Source: Verrucomicrobiales bacterium
GTDB taxonomy: Bacteria > Verrucomicrobiota > Verrucomicrobiia > Methylacidiphilales > JAAUTS01
DNA: 64,000 nucleotides
Assembly (NCBI GenBank): GCA_031256975.1
Contig: JAIRPN010000004.1
Span: 124,001 to 188,000 of the forward strand
Direction of reading: 5' to 3'
Below, piece by piece: positions 17,880 to 27,626 of the stretch. Made by a program: the position numbers and the translations under genes. The notes beneath the pieces were generated by a model that was given only the letters and a program-made list of their open reading frames with translations, was not told the origin of the DNA and searched no databases. Positions within the stretch are counted from its first letter, which is position 1. Every line of letters begins with the position of its first letter.

Positions 17880-19457
17880 TTATCCCTGCGTGGTCTTGAT
17901 CTCGATGATATCGTGCGGCGAAGCCTCGCGTTGTCCGGCGGTGGTGACACGGACGAAACGGGCCTTTTGCTTGAGTTCTTCAAGGTTGGCGGCACCGAGA
18001 TAACCCATGCCGCTTTGAATGCCCCCCGCCAGCTGGGCAACCACTTCGTCCAGTGAACCGGATACTTCCTTGAGCGCCTCGACGCCCTCGGCGGTGGCCT
18101 TGCGGTTGAGATCCTTGCTCTCGTGACCGTAACGCGCGGCGGAGCCGGCCTTCATCGCCTCCATGCTGCCCATGCCGCGATACTGCTTGTAAAACTTGCC
18201 GTTGATTTCGATGATCTTGCCCGGCGCTTCCTTGCAGCCCGCCAGCATGCCGCCGCAGATCACGGCGTCGGCGATGGTTAGCGCCTTGACGATGTCGCCG
18301 GATTTGGTGATACCGCCGTCGGCAATGATCCGGACCTTGTTCTTCTTCGCCGAACGGCTGCCGACATACAGGGCGGTCAATTGCGGAACCCCGACACCGG
18401 CGACCACACGGGTTGTACAAATGGAACCCGGCCCCTGTCCGACTTTCACGGCATTGGCACCCGCTTGTGCCAGGAATTCAACACCCTCGGCGCTGGTCAC
18501 ATTGCCGGCGATGATGGTTAGCGCCGGGAAATGCTTGCGAATCAGTTTAACGGCATCACCCACTCCGACGGTATGCCCATGCGCGGTGGAAACGGCAACG
18601 GCATCGATGCCTTCCTTGACCAAATTTGAAACGTGTGCCAACAGGCGTTCGGTATCGATGTCACCGGCAGTGGTGCGCGGGGCGCTAATGGCGACACCGC
18701 AGACGAGGCGGAATTTGCTGTCGCGCGCGGCGCGGTGATGGGAGTTGGATTCTTCGGTGATGCGCTCGATATCGCTAAGGGTGAAAAGCCCGCGAATCTT
18801 GTCGTGCTTGTCGACCACCAGCAATTTGTGGATGCCCATGTGGTCGTTGAAAAACTTGTCGGCAATGGCAATCGGATTGGCACCAATTTCCGTGTCGCTG
18901 ATGGTAAACACCTCGGAACGTGGGGCCATCGCCTCACTGACCAATTTGCCCGCATAACGCTCGCGCACCACATGGCCGGACAACAAGCCAACCAGAGTGC
19001 CGTCTTCGCCAATGACCGGGAAGGTGCTGAACTTGTAATTGCGTTCCTCGATCATGCGCAAGACATCCCCGATCAACTGCGTCGGCTTGACGGTGATCGG
19101 TTCCTGGATCAACCCGTGCACGTGGTTTTTCACCCGGGCCACCTGCTTGACCTGCTGTTTCTCGGTCATGTTGTAATGAATCAAACCGAGGCCGCCGTTC
19201 AGCGCCATGGCAATGGCCATTTCCGCCTCGGTGACGGTATCCATGTCCGAGGAAATGATCGGCAGTTGCAGCTTTAGCGAGTCGGACAGGCTGGTCTCAA
19301 GCTTGGTCTGGCGCGGCAGGATATCGGAATAATTGGTCGCCAGTGAAACGTCGTCGTAGGTGAGAGCTTCCCCGGGAAGTTGGGAGAAAAATGCATCCAC
19401 ACCGGGGTAGTAACTGTTTTCGTTAAATTCGGAAACCGAATGGGATTTAGGAGCCAT
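17880..19457 (-). CDS. guaB: IMP dehydrogenase
   Basis: 525 residues, slightly longer than the usual 490 because of about 30 extra N-terminal residues. The TIM barrel starts at [12 protein letters not shown] pair is inserted at about 125-245 ([35 protein letters not shown]). The catalytic Cys is in GPGSICTTR (around residue 346), followed by [13 protein letters not shown] and the flap with [10 protein letters not shown]. It makes XMP from IMP, the committed step to GMP. It lies 118 bp upstream of hom; a small AGGCA/TGCCT hairpin with T's on the minus strand lies between them, so read-through may be limited. Confidence 0.98.
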   Translation of the reverse strand: MAPKSHSVSEFNENSYYPGVDAFFSQLPGEALTYDDVSLATNYSDILPRQTKLETSLSDSLKLQLPIISSDMDTVTEAEMAIAMALNGGLGLIHYNMTEKQQVKQVARVKNHVHGLIQEPITVKPTQLIGDVLRMIEERNYKFSTFPVIGEDGTLVGLLSGHVVRERYAGKLVSEAMAPRSEVFTISDTEIGANPIAIADKFFNDHMGIHKLLVVDKHDKIRGLFTLSDIERITEESNSHHRAARDSKFRLVCGVAISAPRTTAGDIDTERLLAHVSNLVKEGIDAVAVSTAHGHTVGVGDAVKLIRKHFPALTIIAGNVTSAEGVEFLAQAGANAVKVGQGPGSICTTRVVAGVGVPQLTALYVGSRSAKKNKVRIIADGGITKSGDIVKALTIADAVICGGMLAGCKEAPGKIIEINGKFYKQYRGMGSMEAMKAGSAARYGHESKDLNRKATAEGVEALKEVSGSLDEVVAQLAGGIQSGMGYLGAANLEELKQKARFVRVTTAGQREASPHDIIEIKTTQG

Positions 19458-19551
19458 TAGATAAAAGACTACATCAGCCGCCTTTTAGCAAGAAAAATTT
19501 TAATGCATAAAATATCCTTGGAATGATTTGCGACGCCGCTAATGGTAAAGT

Positions 19552-20205
19552 GTGTCCAAACTGGAAAAAACCTTAATCATTCCGTTCGTTGCATTTATCG
19601 CGCTGTTCGCGCTCGATCTGTTGCCGTGGCCAGCCAAAATCCAGGCCAAGTATTTTATCTATCCGCTGCAAACACTGGTCTGCGCCGGGCTGTTGTGGCG
19701 CTATTGGCGGCTTTACGAATTCAACGGGATCAAAAACATCGGCTTCACCATTGGCATCGGGATTTTAGTCTGTGTGCTATGGATTGCCCCGCAGGCTTTT
19801 CTCGGCCTTGCCCCTCGCACCGAAGGCTTCAACCCCAACGTATTTGCCGATTCTCCCCTGCTCTATTGGAGCAACTTGGCCCTGCGCTTTTTGCGACTGG
19901 TGGTGATCGTGCCGCTGATCGAGGAGCTGTTCTGGCGCGGCTTTATGTTGCGCTATTTGATCGGCTCTCCGGTCGACAAGGTTCCCTTCGGCAAATTCAC
20001 CTGGCTGTCTTTTCTCGTCGTTAGCGTCGGTTTCATGTTGGAACACCAGACTGCCGACTATGCCGCGGCGCTAATCACCGGCGGCTTGTACAATTGGGTC
20101 GCCTATCACACCAAGAGCCAAGGTTCCTGTGTTTTGGCGCATGCCGTGACCAACCTGCTGCTCGGCGGTTATATCATGGTTAGCGGCCAGTGGGGCTTTT
20201 GGTAA
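19552..20205 (+). CDS. CPBP intramembrane metalloprotease, exosortase-associated type
   Basis: 217 residues starting at GTG, preceded by GGTAAAG as ribosome site. Six or more transmembrane helices. The conserved CAAX-protease motif 1 is EELFWRGFMLRYL; motif 2 is HQTADYAAALITGGLYN; motif 3 is CVLAHAVTNLLLGGY. The overall form matches the CAAX-prenyl-protease-related proteins found in PEP-CTERM/exosortase genomes (TIGR03008-like). It would cleave membrane-bound substrates; which ones is unknown. A CGCTAAT site overlaps the start region, and three more sites lie within the gene. Confidence 0.85.
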   Translation: MSKLEKTLIIPFVAFIALFALDLLPWPAKIQAKYFIYPLQTLVCAGLLWRYWRLYEFNGIKNIGFTIGIGILVCVLWIAPQAFLGLAPRTEGFNPNVFADSPLLYWSNLALRFLRLVVIVPLIEELFWRGFMLRYLIGSPVDKVPFGKFTWLSFLVVSVGFMLEHQTADYAAALITGGLYNWVAYHTKSQGSCVLAHAVTNLLLGGYIMVSGQWGFW

Positions 20206-20210
20206 AATTT

Positions 20211-20302
20211 GAAGAATGAATAGTGAAAATTGAAAATATAAAAACAGTTCCCGTGCCAGCCGCCTCCAATTTCACCCTTCACTTTTCACCATTCACTCTT
20301 CT
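20211..20302. repeat. Inverted-repeat element, GAAGAGTGAATGGTGAAAAG family
   Basis: Left arm 20211-20236 (GAAGAATGAATAGTGAAAAT and on). The right arm 20270-20302 is its reverse complement with few changes (TTTTCACCATTCACTCTTC). A 30-bp centre separates the arms. It starts 5 bp after the stop of the preceding gene. Same family as 31873-31960 and the solo arm at 2294-2324. There is no open reading frame inside. Confidence 0.75.
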
Positions 20303-20341
20303 CTTTACATTCCACCGCTAAAAATCCACCATATCCAGCTC

Positions 20342-21223
20342 ATGAAAAACCGTAAACCATTGCGGATCGGCCTGCCAAAGGGCAGCCTGCAGGATGCCAC
20401 GCTGGCGTTGTTCAAAAGCGCTGGCTTCAATATTTCCGTTTCCAGCCGTTCCTACAAACCGGCCATCAACGACCCGGACTTCGAAGTCCGTCTCCTGCGC
20501 GCGCAGGAAATCGCCCGTTACGTTGACGAAGGCTTTCTCGATATCGGCATCACCGGCAAGGACTGGATCGCCGAAACCAGCGCCAAGGTTGAAGTCATTC
20601 AAAACCTCTCCTTCAGCAAGGCCACTTCGGCCCCGGCCCGTTGGGTCCTGGTCGTGCCGGAAGATTCCAAGATCACCAAGCCCGCCCATCTCGCCGGCAA
20701 ACGCATCGCCACCGAGGCGGTCGGCATCACCAAGGCTTACCTGAAACGCCACAAGATCAAGGCTCATGTTGAATTTTCCTGGGGCGCAACCGAGGTCAAG
20801 GTTCCGGAACTGGTCGACGCCATTGTCGACATCACCGAAACCGGCTCGTCCCTGCGCGCCAACAAGCTGCGCATTGTCGATACCCTGATGGAATCGTATC
20901 CGCAATTGATCGCTAACCGTGAAGTTTATCGCGACGGCTGGAGCAGGAAAAAGATCAAGACCCTCGCCCTGCTGCTGGAAGGCGCCCTGAACGCCCGCGG
21001 CAAGGTCGGCATCAAGATGAACGTGCCGACCGCCAAACTGGAAAAACTGCTGAAAGCCCTGCCCGCCCTGCGGAATCCGACCGTTGCCCCCTTGACCCAG
21101 GCCAACTGGGTGGCCATTGAAACCATCATCGACGAGGTGGTGGTGCGCGAAATCATTCCCCAGCTCAAGGAATTGGGCGCCGAAGGAATTATCGAATATT
21201 CGCTAAATAAGGTTGTCTATTAA
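20342..21223 (+). CDS. hisG: ATP phosphoribosyltransferase, long form
   Basis: 293 residues, the long (HisG-L) type that works without HisZ. The catalytic part has [29 protein letters not shown], and the PRPP loop [16 protein letters not shown]. The C-terminal 80 residues form the ACT-like regulatory domain ([28 protein letters not shown]) that binds histidine. First step of histidine synthesis. No other his genes are adjacent. No Shine-Dalgarno sequence is evident. Confidence 0.97.
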   Translation: MKNRKPLRIGLPKGSLQDATLALFKSAGFNISVSSRSYKPAINDPDFEVRLLRAQEIARYVDEGFLDIGITGKDWIAETSAKVEVIQNLSFSKATSAPARWVLVVPEDSKITKPAHLAGKRIATEAVGITKAYLKRHKIKAHVEFSWGATEVKVPELVDAIVDITETGSSLRANKLRIVDTLMESYPQLIANREVYRDGWSRKKIKTLALLLEGALNARGKVGIKMNVPTAKLEKLLKALPALRNPTVAPLTQANWVAIETIIDEVVVREIIPQLKELGAEGIIEYSLNKVVY

Positions 21224-21255
21224 AAAAAAATCCCTTTAATCCTACTTTTCACATT

Positions 21256-21360
21256 ATGGGTTCAATTAAGAAAAAGAGAAAAACAAAGATTGCGAAACAC
21301 AAACGCCGTAAGCGCCGTCGTGAGAACCGGCATAAGAAGCGTTTGCGTTACAAGTCTTAA
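21256..21360 (+). CDS. AURKAIP1/COX24-like 34-residue basic protein
   Basis: Too short for ordinary gene finding: ATG at 21256, 34 residues, TAA at 21358-21360. Starting MGSIKKKRKTKIAKHK, nearly two thirds of the residues are Lys or Arg, and the tail reads RHKKRLRYKS. This matches the AURKAIP1/COX24 domain, known as mitochondrial ribosomal protein mS38 and found as stand-alone peptides in Bacteroidota and PVC bacteria. A ribosomal role is inferred from that similarity. It follows hisG by 32 bp and is followed by a strong GC hairpin, which supports it as a real, separately terminated gene. Confidence 0.85.
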   Translation: MGSIKKKRKTKIAKHKRRKRRRENRHKKRLRYKS

Positions 21361-21375
21361 GCGAGGTCCGTTTGA

Positions 21376-21397
21376 CCGGGTGGGTTCGCCCGCCCGG
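21376..21397 (+). terminator. GC-rich hairpin with UUCG loop after the 34-aa gene
   Basis: CCGGGTGGG-TTCG-CCCGCCCGG: nine-base stem with one G-T pair and a stable TTCG tetraloop, 15 bp after the stop. The sequence after it (GGCAAACATTTT) has only a short T-run. Likely a terminator or mRNA 3'-end stabiliser. Confidence 0.6.
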
Positions 21398-21554
21398 GGC
21401 AAACATTTTAAATATACGCCATTTTTCAATTGGATTGCATTACGACGCCAACAGCGAAGTAATGGAGTTCCATTCAAGACAAGCGACTAGCCGCAAGCTT
21501 TCGCCTTTTTTGATTATTAATGGCGTAGTTTAAGCAACAGCAAAGCCGTGATTA

Positions 21555-21577
21555 GCGTCCTTTGGACGCTTTTTTTT
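21555..21577 (+). terminator. Rho-independent terminator
   Basis: GCGTCC-TTT-GGACGC followed by eight T's: a perfect six-base stem with a classic T-run. The left arm shares its first bases with an ATTAGCG site (21551-21557). It lies about 50 bp before the TPR gene start, so it ends transcription from the hisG side. Confidence 0.8.
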
Positions 21578-21626
21578 GCCCAAAAACGGCTGGGCAATGG
21601 GTTTTACCCTGTTATATTTAATTTCT

Positions 21627-23336
21627 GTGAACCGGGGACATCTGTTCGGGTTTGTATGGCTGTTATTGGCGACCGCCTGTTTTATACGGCCGGCCTCCGC
21701 GGATGACAATGTGCCCGATTCACTCACCTCCATCGAACAGGACTTGGACCAGAACAATTCGCGGGTCTCCAAGGAAACCACCAGCGATTTCAGCAAACGC
21801 GCGCTGGCCGCAGCAAACTTTGCACTCGCCACCCAACTCGAAAACAACAGCCAGTTTTCCGACGCGTTGGACAAATATTACCTGGTCACCCAGGCCGACT
21901 CCGGATACATTCCCGCCTACACCCACATCGCGGTCATTTACATCAAACAGGAAAAGTACCAGCAAGCCGCCACCTTCCTCACCGAAAAGGAAACCAGCTT
22001 CCCCGATTCGGCCGAAATCAAATCCATCCTAGCCTATCTGGCCTACAAGCAAGGCAACCGGGAGCAGGCTGTTAGTTACACCCTCAAATCCCTGCAACTG
22101 AATCCCGAATTGGTTTCCAACTACAGTCTGCTGGCCCGTTGCTATCTGGATCAAAACCAGAGCGCGGAAATCGCCCCGCTAATGGCCAAATCCCTGGCTG
22201 TTAATAGCCCGAAATCCTCCTATTACTCCCGCCTTGGCGACTTCTGGACACAAATTCTCTACCAAATCAATCCGTTAACCGACAAGGAAATCGCCACCCA
22301 GACCCTGCCCTTTTATGAAAAGGCGGCCGCCCTGTCCCCCGGCAACACACAACTGGCGTTTCGACTCGGGCAATTGCAATTCGAACTTGAGGATTACCCA
22401 AAAGCCCTCGGCTACTACGAGCAGACCTACCAAAAATCTCCCCGCACCCTCGGACTGCGTGAACGGATGTCAATTTGCTATCTGACCCTGAAGAAAACCG
22501 ACCAGGCAATCGGTGTATTGGAAAGCTTGCTGGAAGATTATCCCGAGCGGAAAAATCTCTATCCGATGATCGCCGAGCTGTACGGTCACGACGGGCAATG
22601 GGACAAGGCGGTCAACTACTACCGGCTCTACGTGCAACTCAGCAACCCGGATGCCCAGGATTTCGTCAATCTGGCCAATGCCCAGATTCAGGCCCGGCAT
22701 CCCAACGACGCCTTGGATACCCTAACCCAAGCGGAAAAAGTTTATCCCGATATTCCCAACCTGCAATTATTCCAGGCCTTGGTGCTGCGCAATCTGGAGC
22801 GCTGGAAGGATGCCCTGGCAATCTTCCAGAATCTGGAACAACAAAACGGCAAATTGATCGATTCGAATTTCTATTTCGACTATGCCGTCACCTACGAAAA
22901 AAGCGGTGATGAAGCCAAGGCCGTGGAATTGTTCAGGAAATGCCTGAATCTCAACCCGAACAACCACCAGGCATTGAATTATCTCGGCTACATGTGGGCC
23001 TCCAAGGGCGAAAACCTCGATGAAGCCGAGCAAATGATCGCCAAGGCGCTAACCCTCGACCCGGATAGCTCGGCCTATCTCGACAGCATGGCCTGGGTGT
23101 ATTATCAAAAGAAACAATACGACAAGGCGCTGGAATTCCAGCAAAAAGCCATCGTCGGCATGCCTGACGACCCGGAAGTCCTCGAACACCTTGCCGACAT
23201 CTACTACAAACTTGGCAATAGCGAAAAAGCCATCGAGGCCTGGTCCAAAGCCTCACTCAAAGCCAAGGATCCCGAGTCGCTAAAGGCAAAAATCCAATCG
23301 GCTCGCGAGCAATTGCAAGCCAGCTTGCAGCCTTAA
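21627..23336 (+). CDS. Secreted tetratricopeptide-repeat protein
   Basis: 569 residues from the GTG at 21627, which gives a textbook signal peptide (NRGHLFGFVWLLLATACFIRPASA, cut after ASA). A start at ATG 21597 would add ten residues. From about residue 50 to the end it is a solenoid of roughly a dozen TPR units, for example IPAYTHIAVIYIKQEKYQQA, and NLNPNNHQALNYLGYMWASK, which is the strong unit near residue 435. TPR proteins scaffold complexes. The periplasmic location follows from the signal peptide. No partner is evident from the neighbours. Confidence 0.88.
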   Translation: MNRGHLFGFVWLLLATACFIRPASADDNVPDSLTSIEQDLDQNNSRVSKETTSDFSKRALAAANFALATQLENNSQFSDALDKYYLVTQADSGYIPAYTHIAVIYIKQEKYQQAATFLTEKETSFPDSAEIKSILAYLAYKQGNREQAVSYTLKSLQLNPELVSNYSLLARCYLDQNQSAEIAPLMAKSLAVNSPKSSYYSRLGDFWTQILYQINPLTDKEIATQTLPFYEKAAALSPGNTQLAFRLGQLQFELEDYPKALGYYEQTYQKSPRTLGLRERMSICYLTLKKTDQAIGVLESLLEDYPERKNLYPMIAELYGHDGQWDKAVNYYRLYVQLSNPDAQDFVNLANAQIQARHPNDALDTLTQAEKVYPDIPNLQLFQALVLRNLERWKDALAIFQNLEQQNGKLIDSNFYFDYAVTYEKSGDEAKAVELFRKCLNLNPNNHQALNYLGYMWASKGENLDEAEQMIAKALTLDPDSSAYLDSMAWVYYQKKQYDKALEFQQKAIVGMPDDPEVLEHLADIYYKLGNSEKAIEAWSKASLKAKDPESLKAKIQSAREQLQASLQP

Positions 23337-23375
23337 CAAGCTAATCCTCGCCCGCCAGCCTTGGCATTGTTTCAA

Positions 23376-24773
23376 TCAATGCCCACCCGTCTCCCCGGCG
23401 AGCGCCTTGGCGATCTCTCCGGTAACCGCCTTCGCATCACCGAAAATCATCAGGGTCTTATCATCGTAGTAAAGTTCATTCTCGATTCCGGCAAAGCCCG
23501 GATTCATGCTGCGCTTGATCGCCAAAATGGCTTTGGCCTTGTGGGAGTTGATGATCGGCATGCCGTAAATCGGGCTCTTGTCGTTGTGCAACGCGGCGGG
23601 ATTCACCACGTCATTGGCGCCGATCACCAGGCAAACGTCAGCCTGCGGCATGTCGGGGTTGATTTCGTCCATTTCCACCAAGTCCTCGTAGGGGATGTCC
23701 GACTCGGCCAGCAGCACGTTCATGTGACCGGGCATGCGACCCGCCACCGGATGAATGGCAAATTTGACGCTAACGCCGCGCTTGGTCAGGTGGTCGTATA
23801 TCTCACGCACCCGGTGCTGGGCCTGCGCCACTGCCATGCCATAACCAGGCACAACCACGACCAGGTTCGCATTCTCCATCAAGTCCGCCGCGTCCTTCGG
23901 CGTCGCGCTCTTGACCGTGCGCTTCTCCGCTTCTCCTGCCGCTTGTTGCACTTGCCCAAACGCGCCAAACAACACGTTGGTGAAGCTGCGATTCATCGCC
24001 TTGCACATGATGATCGACAGGATCAAGCCGGACGAACCGTCCAATGCGCCCGCCGTGATGAGCAATTTGTTGTTCAACACAAAACCCATCGCCACCGCCG
24101 ACAACCCGGCATAGGAGTTCAGCAAAGCGATGACTGTCGGCATGTCCGCTCCGCCAATCGGAATAATCAGCAAGACGCCGAACAGCAAAGCCAGCACAAT
24201 CACGGCCGGGAACAAATAGGAAAAACGGTGCGGGTCATAAACCAACAATCCACAGCAGGCAATGGCCGCCACCAGCAACAGGAAGTTAATCAGGTTCTGG
24301 TTCTTGTAGAGAATCGGCCGCGACGGCAACACTTCCTGCAATTTCCCCGCCGCCATCAAGCTACCGGTGAAAGTCAAGTAACCAAGCAGCACCTCGGCAC
24401 AGAGGGCAATCATAATGAAGGTGTTCAATTCATGGCCGCCCTGCACGTAATAGTAAAACTTCGCCGTGCCCACCAAACCCGCCGCAAAACCACCGAAAGC
24501 GTGCGACAAGGCGGTTCGTTGCGGCACCGCCGTTAGCGGCACCCTCGACAACGGCACACCGATAATTGTTCCGAGAATCACCGCAATGGCGATCCACTTG
24601 TAATTGCCCGCAATTACGCTCGGATCAATCAAAGTGCCGACAATCGCCAGTCCCATGCCCAGTGCGCCGGCCAATACGCCGCGCCGCGCCGTTTTCGGGT
24701 CGCTCATCCATTTCAGCGAAAAGATGAACAATGCCGTGGCGACCAAATACGCAAGTTGAATCCAAAGGCTCAT
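23376..24773 (-). CDS. pntB: NAD(P) transhydrogenase subunit beta
   Basis: 465 residues from the ATG at 24773. About nine transmembrane helices (first: LWIQLAYLVATALFIFSLKW), then the soluble NADP-binding domain in the last 180 residues with VVVPGYGMAVAQAQHRVREI, HPVAGRMPGHMNVLLAE and IGANDVVNPAA. Proton-translocating hydride transfer between NADH and NADP in the inner membrane. The start overlaps the pntAB stop as ATGA. Third gene of a minus-strand pntAA-pntAB-pntB operon. Confidence 0.97.
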   Translation of the reverse strand: MSLWIQLAYLVATALFIFSLKWMSDPKTARRGVLAGALGMGLAIVGTLIDPSVIAGNYKWIAIAVILGTIIGVPLSRVPLTAVPQRTALSHAFGGFAAGLVGTAKFYYYVQGGHELNTFIMIALCAEVLLGYLTFTGSLMAAGKLQEVLPSRPILYKNQNLINFLLLVAAIACCGLLVYDPHRFSYLFPAVIVLALLFGVLLIIPIGGADMPTVIALLNSYAGLSAVAMGFVLNNKLLITAGALDGSSGLILSIIMCKAMNRSFTNVLFGAFGQVQQAAGEAEKRTVKSATPKDAADLMENANLVVVVPGYGMAVAQAQHRVREIYDHLTKRGVSVKFAIHPVAGRMPGHMNVLLAESDIPYEDLVEMDEINPDMPQADVCLVIGANDVVNPAALHNDKSPIYGMPIINSHKAKAILAIKRSMNPGFAGIENELYYDDKTLMIFGDAKAVTGEIAKALAGETGGH

Positions 24774-25174
24774 TTGCCCTCCTTGCGCTTGAACATCTTC
24801 AGCATGCGGTCGGTAATCAGGAACCCGCTGACAATGTTTGTCACCGAGGCCACAATGGCGATCAAACCGAGAATATTGATCCAAGTCGGTTCGTCGTTAG
24901 CGACGTAGGAACGCCCTCCCACCAGAATCGCCCCAACCACCGCAATGGCCGAGATGGCATTGGTCAGCGACATCAACGGCGTGTGCAACAATCGCGACAC
25001 CTGGTTGATCACCTGCAACCCGATGAAGGTGGACAGCATGAACACGAAAATCATGCCCACGTAATCAGGCATCTCCGTATCGACGTAACCGCTCAACTTG
25101 ATCCCTGCCGGTTCCTGCGCCATGAGCACCGATCCGGACACTAACAATAAAACTATCGGTAATGATTTTTTCAT
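24770..25174 (-). CDS. pntAB: NAD(P) transhydrogenase subunit alpha part 2, with N-terminal extension
   Basis: 134 residues. The core (GMIFVFMLSTFIGLQVINQV, LHTPLMSLTNAISAIAVVGA, then a third helix and a basic tail) is the normal alpha-2 subunit of about 95 residues. Before it sits an extra segment MKKSLPIVLLLVSGSVLMAQ, which looks like a cleavable signal peptide followed by a 15-residue linker. This would make the N-terminus periplasmic. The start at 25174 lies only five bases after the pntAA stop. Confidence 0.93.
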   Translation of the reverse strand: MKKSLPIVLLLVSGSVLMAQEPAGIKLSGYVDTEMPDYVGMIFVFMLSTFIGLQVINQVSRLLHTPLMSLTNAISAIAVVGAILVGGRSYVANDEPTWINILGLIAIVASVTNIVSGFLITDRMLKMFKRKEGK

Positions 25175-25179
25175 AAATT

Positions 25180-26295
25180 TCAATTCTTCCTGAACACCTT
25201 TCCATCCGCCGTCAGCAGGCAATCCCGCATGATCTCGTCATTAGCGTCCACCCTGACGCGTTTGTTTTCCTTGTCCCAGAAATGGGTGATGAACGCCAGC
25301 ATGTTGCTGGAAAGCATCTGGCTGGCATGCTGTGGCACGGTTGCAGCCAAGTTCAGGCAGCCTATCACCCGCACGCCATTAATGGAGACTTCGCCGTTAG
25401 CGTCGGAACCTTCCACGTTTCCGCCTGTCGCCACCGCCAAATCCAATACCAGGCTGCCGGGACGCATGCCTGACAGCATTTCCTTGCCGATGATGCGCGG
25501 AGCCTGCCGACCAAACACCTGCGCCGTGGTGATCACCACGTCCGATTCCGCGCAGGCCTTCGCCATGCCTTTCTTCTGCAATTCCAACTGCCCGGGCGTC
25601 AATTCCTTCGCGTAGCCCTGCTCGGTTTGTTCCATTTTTCCAAGGTCAATCTTGAGGAATTTCGCACCCAGCGACTTCACCTGCTCTTCCACCACAGGCC
25701 TCGTGTCAAATGCCGTCACCCGAGCGCCCAGGCGTTTCGCCGTCGCGATGGCCTGCAGGCCCGCCACACCGACGCCAATGACCAGCACCTTCGCCGCCGA
25801 CAACGTGCCCGCCGGGGTCATCATCATCGGGAAAATCCGGTCCAGTTTTTCCGCGGCGTGGATCACCGCCGCATAACCCGCCAGACTGGCCTGCGAACTC
25901 AACGCGTCCATCTTCTGCGCAATGGTCGAACGCGGAATCAATTCCAGACTCACTGCCCGAACGCCGCTAACGGCGAACTTTTCAACCAACTCGGACTGAC
26001 GGAACGGGTCGAGAAAACTGACCGATAACGAATCTTTCTTGAACAGGGAAATATCGCTCGCCGTTGGCGCTTTGATTTTCAACACCACATCCGCCGACCG
26101 CAACGCGGCCTGCCGGTCGGAATTAATGGTTGCCCCCACGGCTTGATAGGAGTCATCGGCAAACCCGGCGGAAACGCCGGCCCCCTGTTCAACCTCAACT
26201 TCAAACCCCAGTTGAATCAGCTTTTTCGCATCAGCCGGAACCAGCGCAACGCGTGTTTCGCCGGCCTCGTTTTCTTTGGCACATAGTAATCGCAT
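25180..26295 (-). CDS. pntAA: NAD(P) transhydrogenase subunit alpha part 1
   Basis: 371 residues, the soluble NAD-binding subunit of the split type. The N-terminal alanine-dehydrogenase-like lobe has NEAGETRVALVPADAKKLI. The NAD-binding Rossmann fold is KVLVIGVGVAGLQAIATAKRLGARVTAFD, shown here for position (about residue 168-196), and it is followed by the mobile loop near YAKELT. The C-terminal lobe has PGSLVLDLAVATGGN. Works with pntAB and pntB, the next two genes. The 140-bp upstream region to 26433 is very AT-rich and must contain the promoter, though no clear boxes stand out. Confidence 0.97.
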   Translation of the reverse strand: MRLLCAKENEAGETRVALVPADAKKLIQLGFEVEVEQGAGVSAGFADDSYQAVGATINSDRQAALRSADVVLKIKAPTASDISLFKKDSLSVSFLDPFRQSELVEKFAVSGVRAVSLELIPRSTIAQKMDALSSQASLAGYAAVIHAAEKLDRIFPMMMTPAGTLSAAKVLVIGVGVAGLQAIATAKRLGARVTAFDTRPVVEEQVKSLGAKFLKIDLGKMEQTEQGYAKELTPGQLELQKKGMAKACAESDVVITTAQVFGRQAPRIIGKEMLSGMRPGSLVLDLAVATGGNVEGSDANGEVSINGVRVIGCLNLAATVPQHASQMLSSNMLAFITHFWDKENKRVRVDANDEIMRDCLLTADGKVFRKN

Positions 26296-26433
26296 CGGCG
26301 GAAACTATAGGAAAAAAGTTCCCACTGAAAAGCGAAAGTATTTATAAAATTAATAATCAAATCATTTTTTATAAGATTATTAGCAAAATTATCCAATAAA
26401 GTAGCACAAAAACAAATTAAGAATCATCCAGAA

Positions 26434-27609
26434 TTATCTGATGCAATCGGCCATTAAGCGAATCCCCTTGATCAGGTCCTGTTTCTTGGCCCGCACACAA
26501 TTCAACCTCAGGCATCCGTTGGAGGCTTGCACAGTTAGGAACGCTTCCCCTTGCGCAAAAGACACCCCGGCGGCTATTGAGCGCTGCGCCCATGCTTTCA
26601 AGTCGACCGCAAAGGGCAGTTCAGCCCATATCAAAAAACCTCCCTGCGGGTTGGAAACCTTGGTCCCCTTGGGAAAATACCTGGCCAGCCCATCCCGTAC
26701 GATTTCCCGCCGTTGCTGGCATAAAACGCGTAATTTTTGCAAATGACGGTCAAAACTGCCCAGTTCCAAAAATGACGCCAAGATTGCCTCCGAAACCACC
26801 GAACTGTGCAAGTCGGTATTGCACTTCATCCGCGCAACCTTTTCAAACCACTTGCCCGGCACGATATAACCAACCCGCAAACCCGGCGAGGCCGACTTGC
26901 AAAAACTGGTCACATGGATGACTTGGTCATTAGCGTTGGCGTGGGAAAGGATCGGCTTCGGTGCCCCGTCATTGACCAGTTCGGCATAAATGTCATCCTC
27001 AATCACCACGATGCCCAGTTTCACGCAAAGTTTCAGCAATTCCTTGCGCGCAATCTGCGACAAGGTCGCCCCGGTCGGGTTCGACAAGGAGGAGCAAACC
27101 ACCAGGCATTTCGGGCGATACTTGCGCAGCAAAGGTTCCGCTTCCGCCAATAGCAAACCCTTGTTCATGTCGATCGGCAGCGGCAAAACCTTTGCCCCGG
27201 CCTCGTGGATTTGCTCAAGCAGGTTATAATACCCCGGGCTTTCGCAAGCCACCACGTCGCCTTTGCCGGCCACGGCGCTAATCGCGAGCTTTAATGCCTG
27301 GGTACATCCACTGGTAAGAATAATGCTTCCGGCCTCGATCCTGACTCCGCGCTTGGCCAACCGTTTGGCAATCTGCCCGCGCAGTCCCATATGGCCTTCC
27401 GGCGTCTGGTAGGCCCACATCGAACCGCCGTACTTTTTATTGGCGTGGGAGAATGCCGCCATTAGCGCCTTCTGCGGCAACAGCGCCGGGTCCGGCACAC
27501 CCGCGCCCATATTGATCAGGCTGGGATTACCGACTTGCCGCATGAATTCCAACAAACCGACCGGTGGATTGTAACGCACCGGCTTGCCGATTTTATCCAG
27601 CGTGCTCAT
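26434..27609 (-). CDS. PLP-dependent aminotransferase, class I/II (MocR/2-aminoadipate type)
   Basis: 391 residues from the ATG at 27609 (MSTLDKIGKPVRY). An upstream ATG at 27642 would overlap gcvP, so it is less likely. The fold-type I signature is complete: GCTQALKLAISAVAGKGD, NPTGATLS, EDDIYAEL, and the PLP lysine in TSFCKSASPGLRVGYI. The sequence resembles the aminotransferase domain of MocR/PdxR regulators and LysN, but there is no winged-helix domain. The substrate is not predictable; aromatic or 2-aminoadipate transamination is typical. It starts 18 bp after the gcvP stop and may be in its operon. Confidence 0.9.
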   Translation of the reverse strand: MSTLDKIGKPVRYNPPVGLLEFMRQVGNPSLINMGAGVPDPALLPQKALMAAFSHANKKYGGSMWAYQTPEGHMGLRGQIAKRLAKRGVRIEAGSIILTSGCTQALKLAISAVAGKGDVVACESPGYYNLLEQIHEAGAKVLPLPIDMNKGLLLAEAEPLLRKYRPKCLVVCSSLSNPTGATLSQIARKELLKLCVKLGIVVIEDDIYAELVNDGAPKPILSHANANDQVIHVTSFCKSASPGLRVGYIVPGKWFEKVARMKCNTDLHSSVVSEAILASFLELGSFDRHLQKLRVLCQQRREIVRDGLARYFPKGTKVSNPQGGFLIWAELPFAVDLKAWAQRSIAAGVSFAQGEAFLTVQASNGCLRLNCVRAKKQDLIKGIRLMADCIR

Positions 27610-27626
27610 ATCATCCGATCCAAAGT

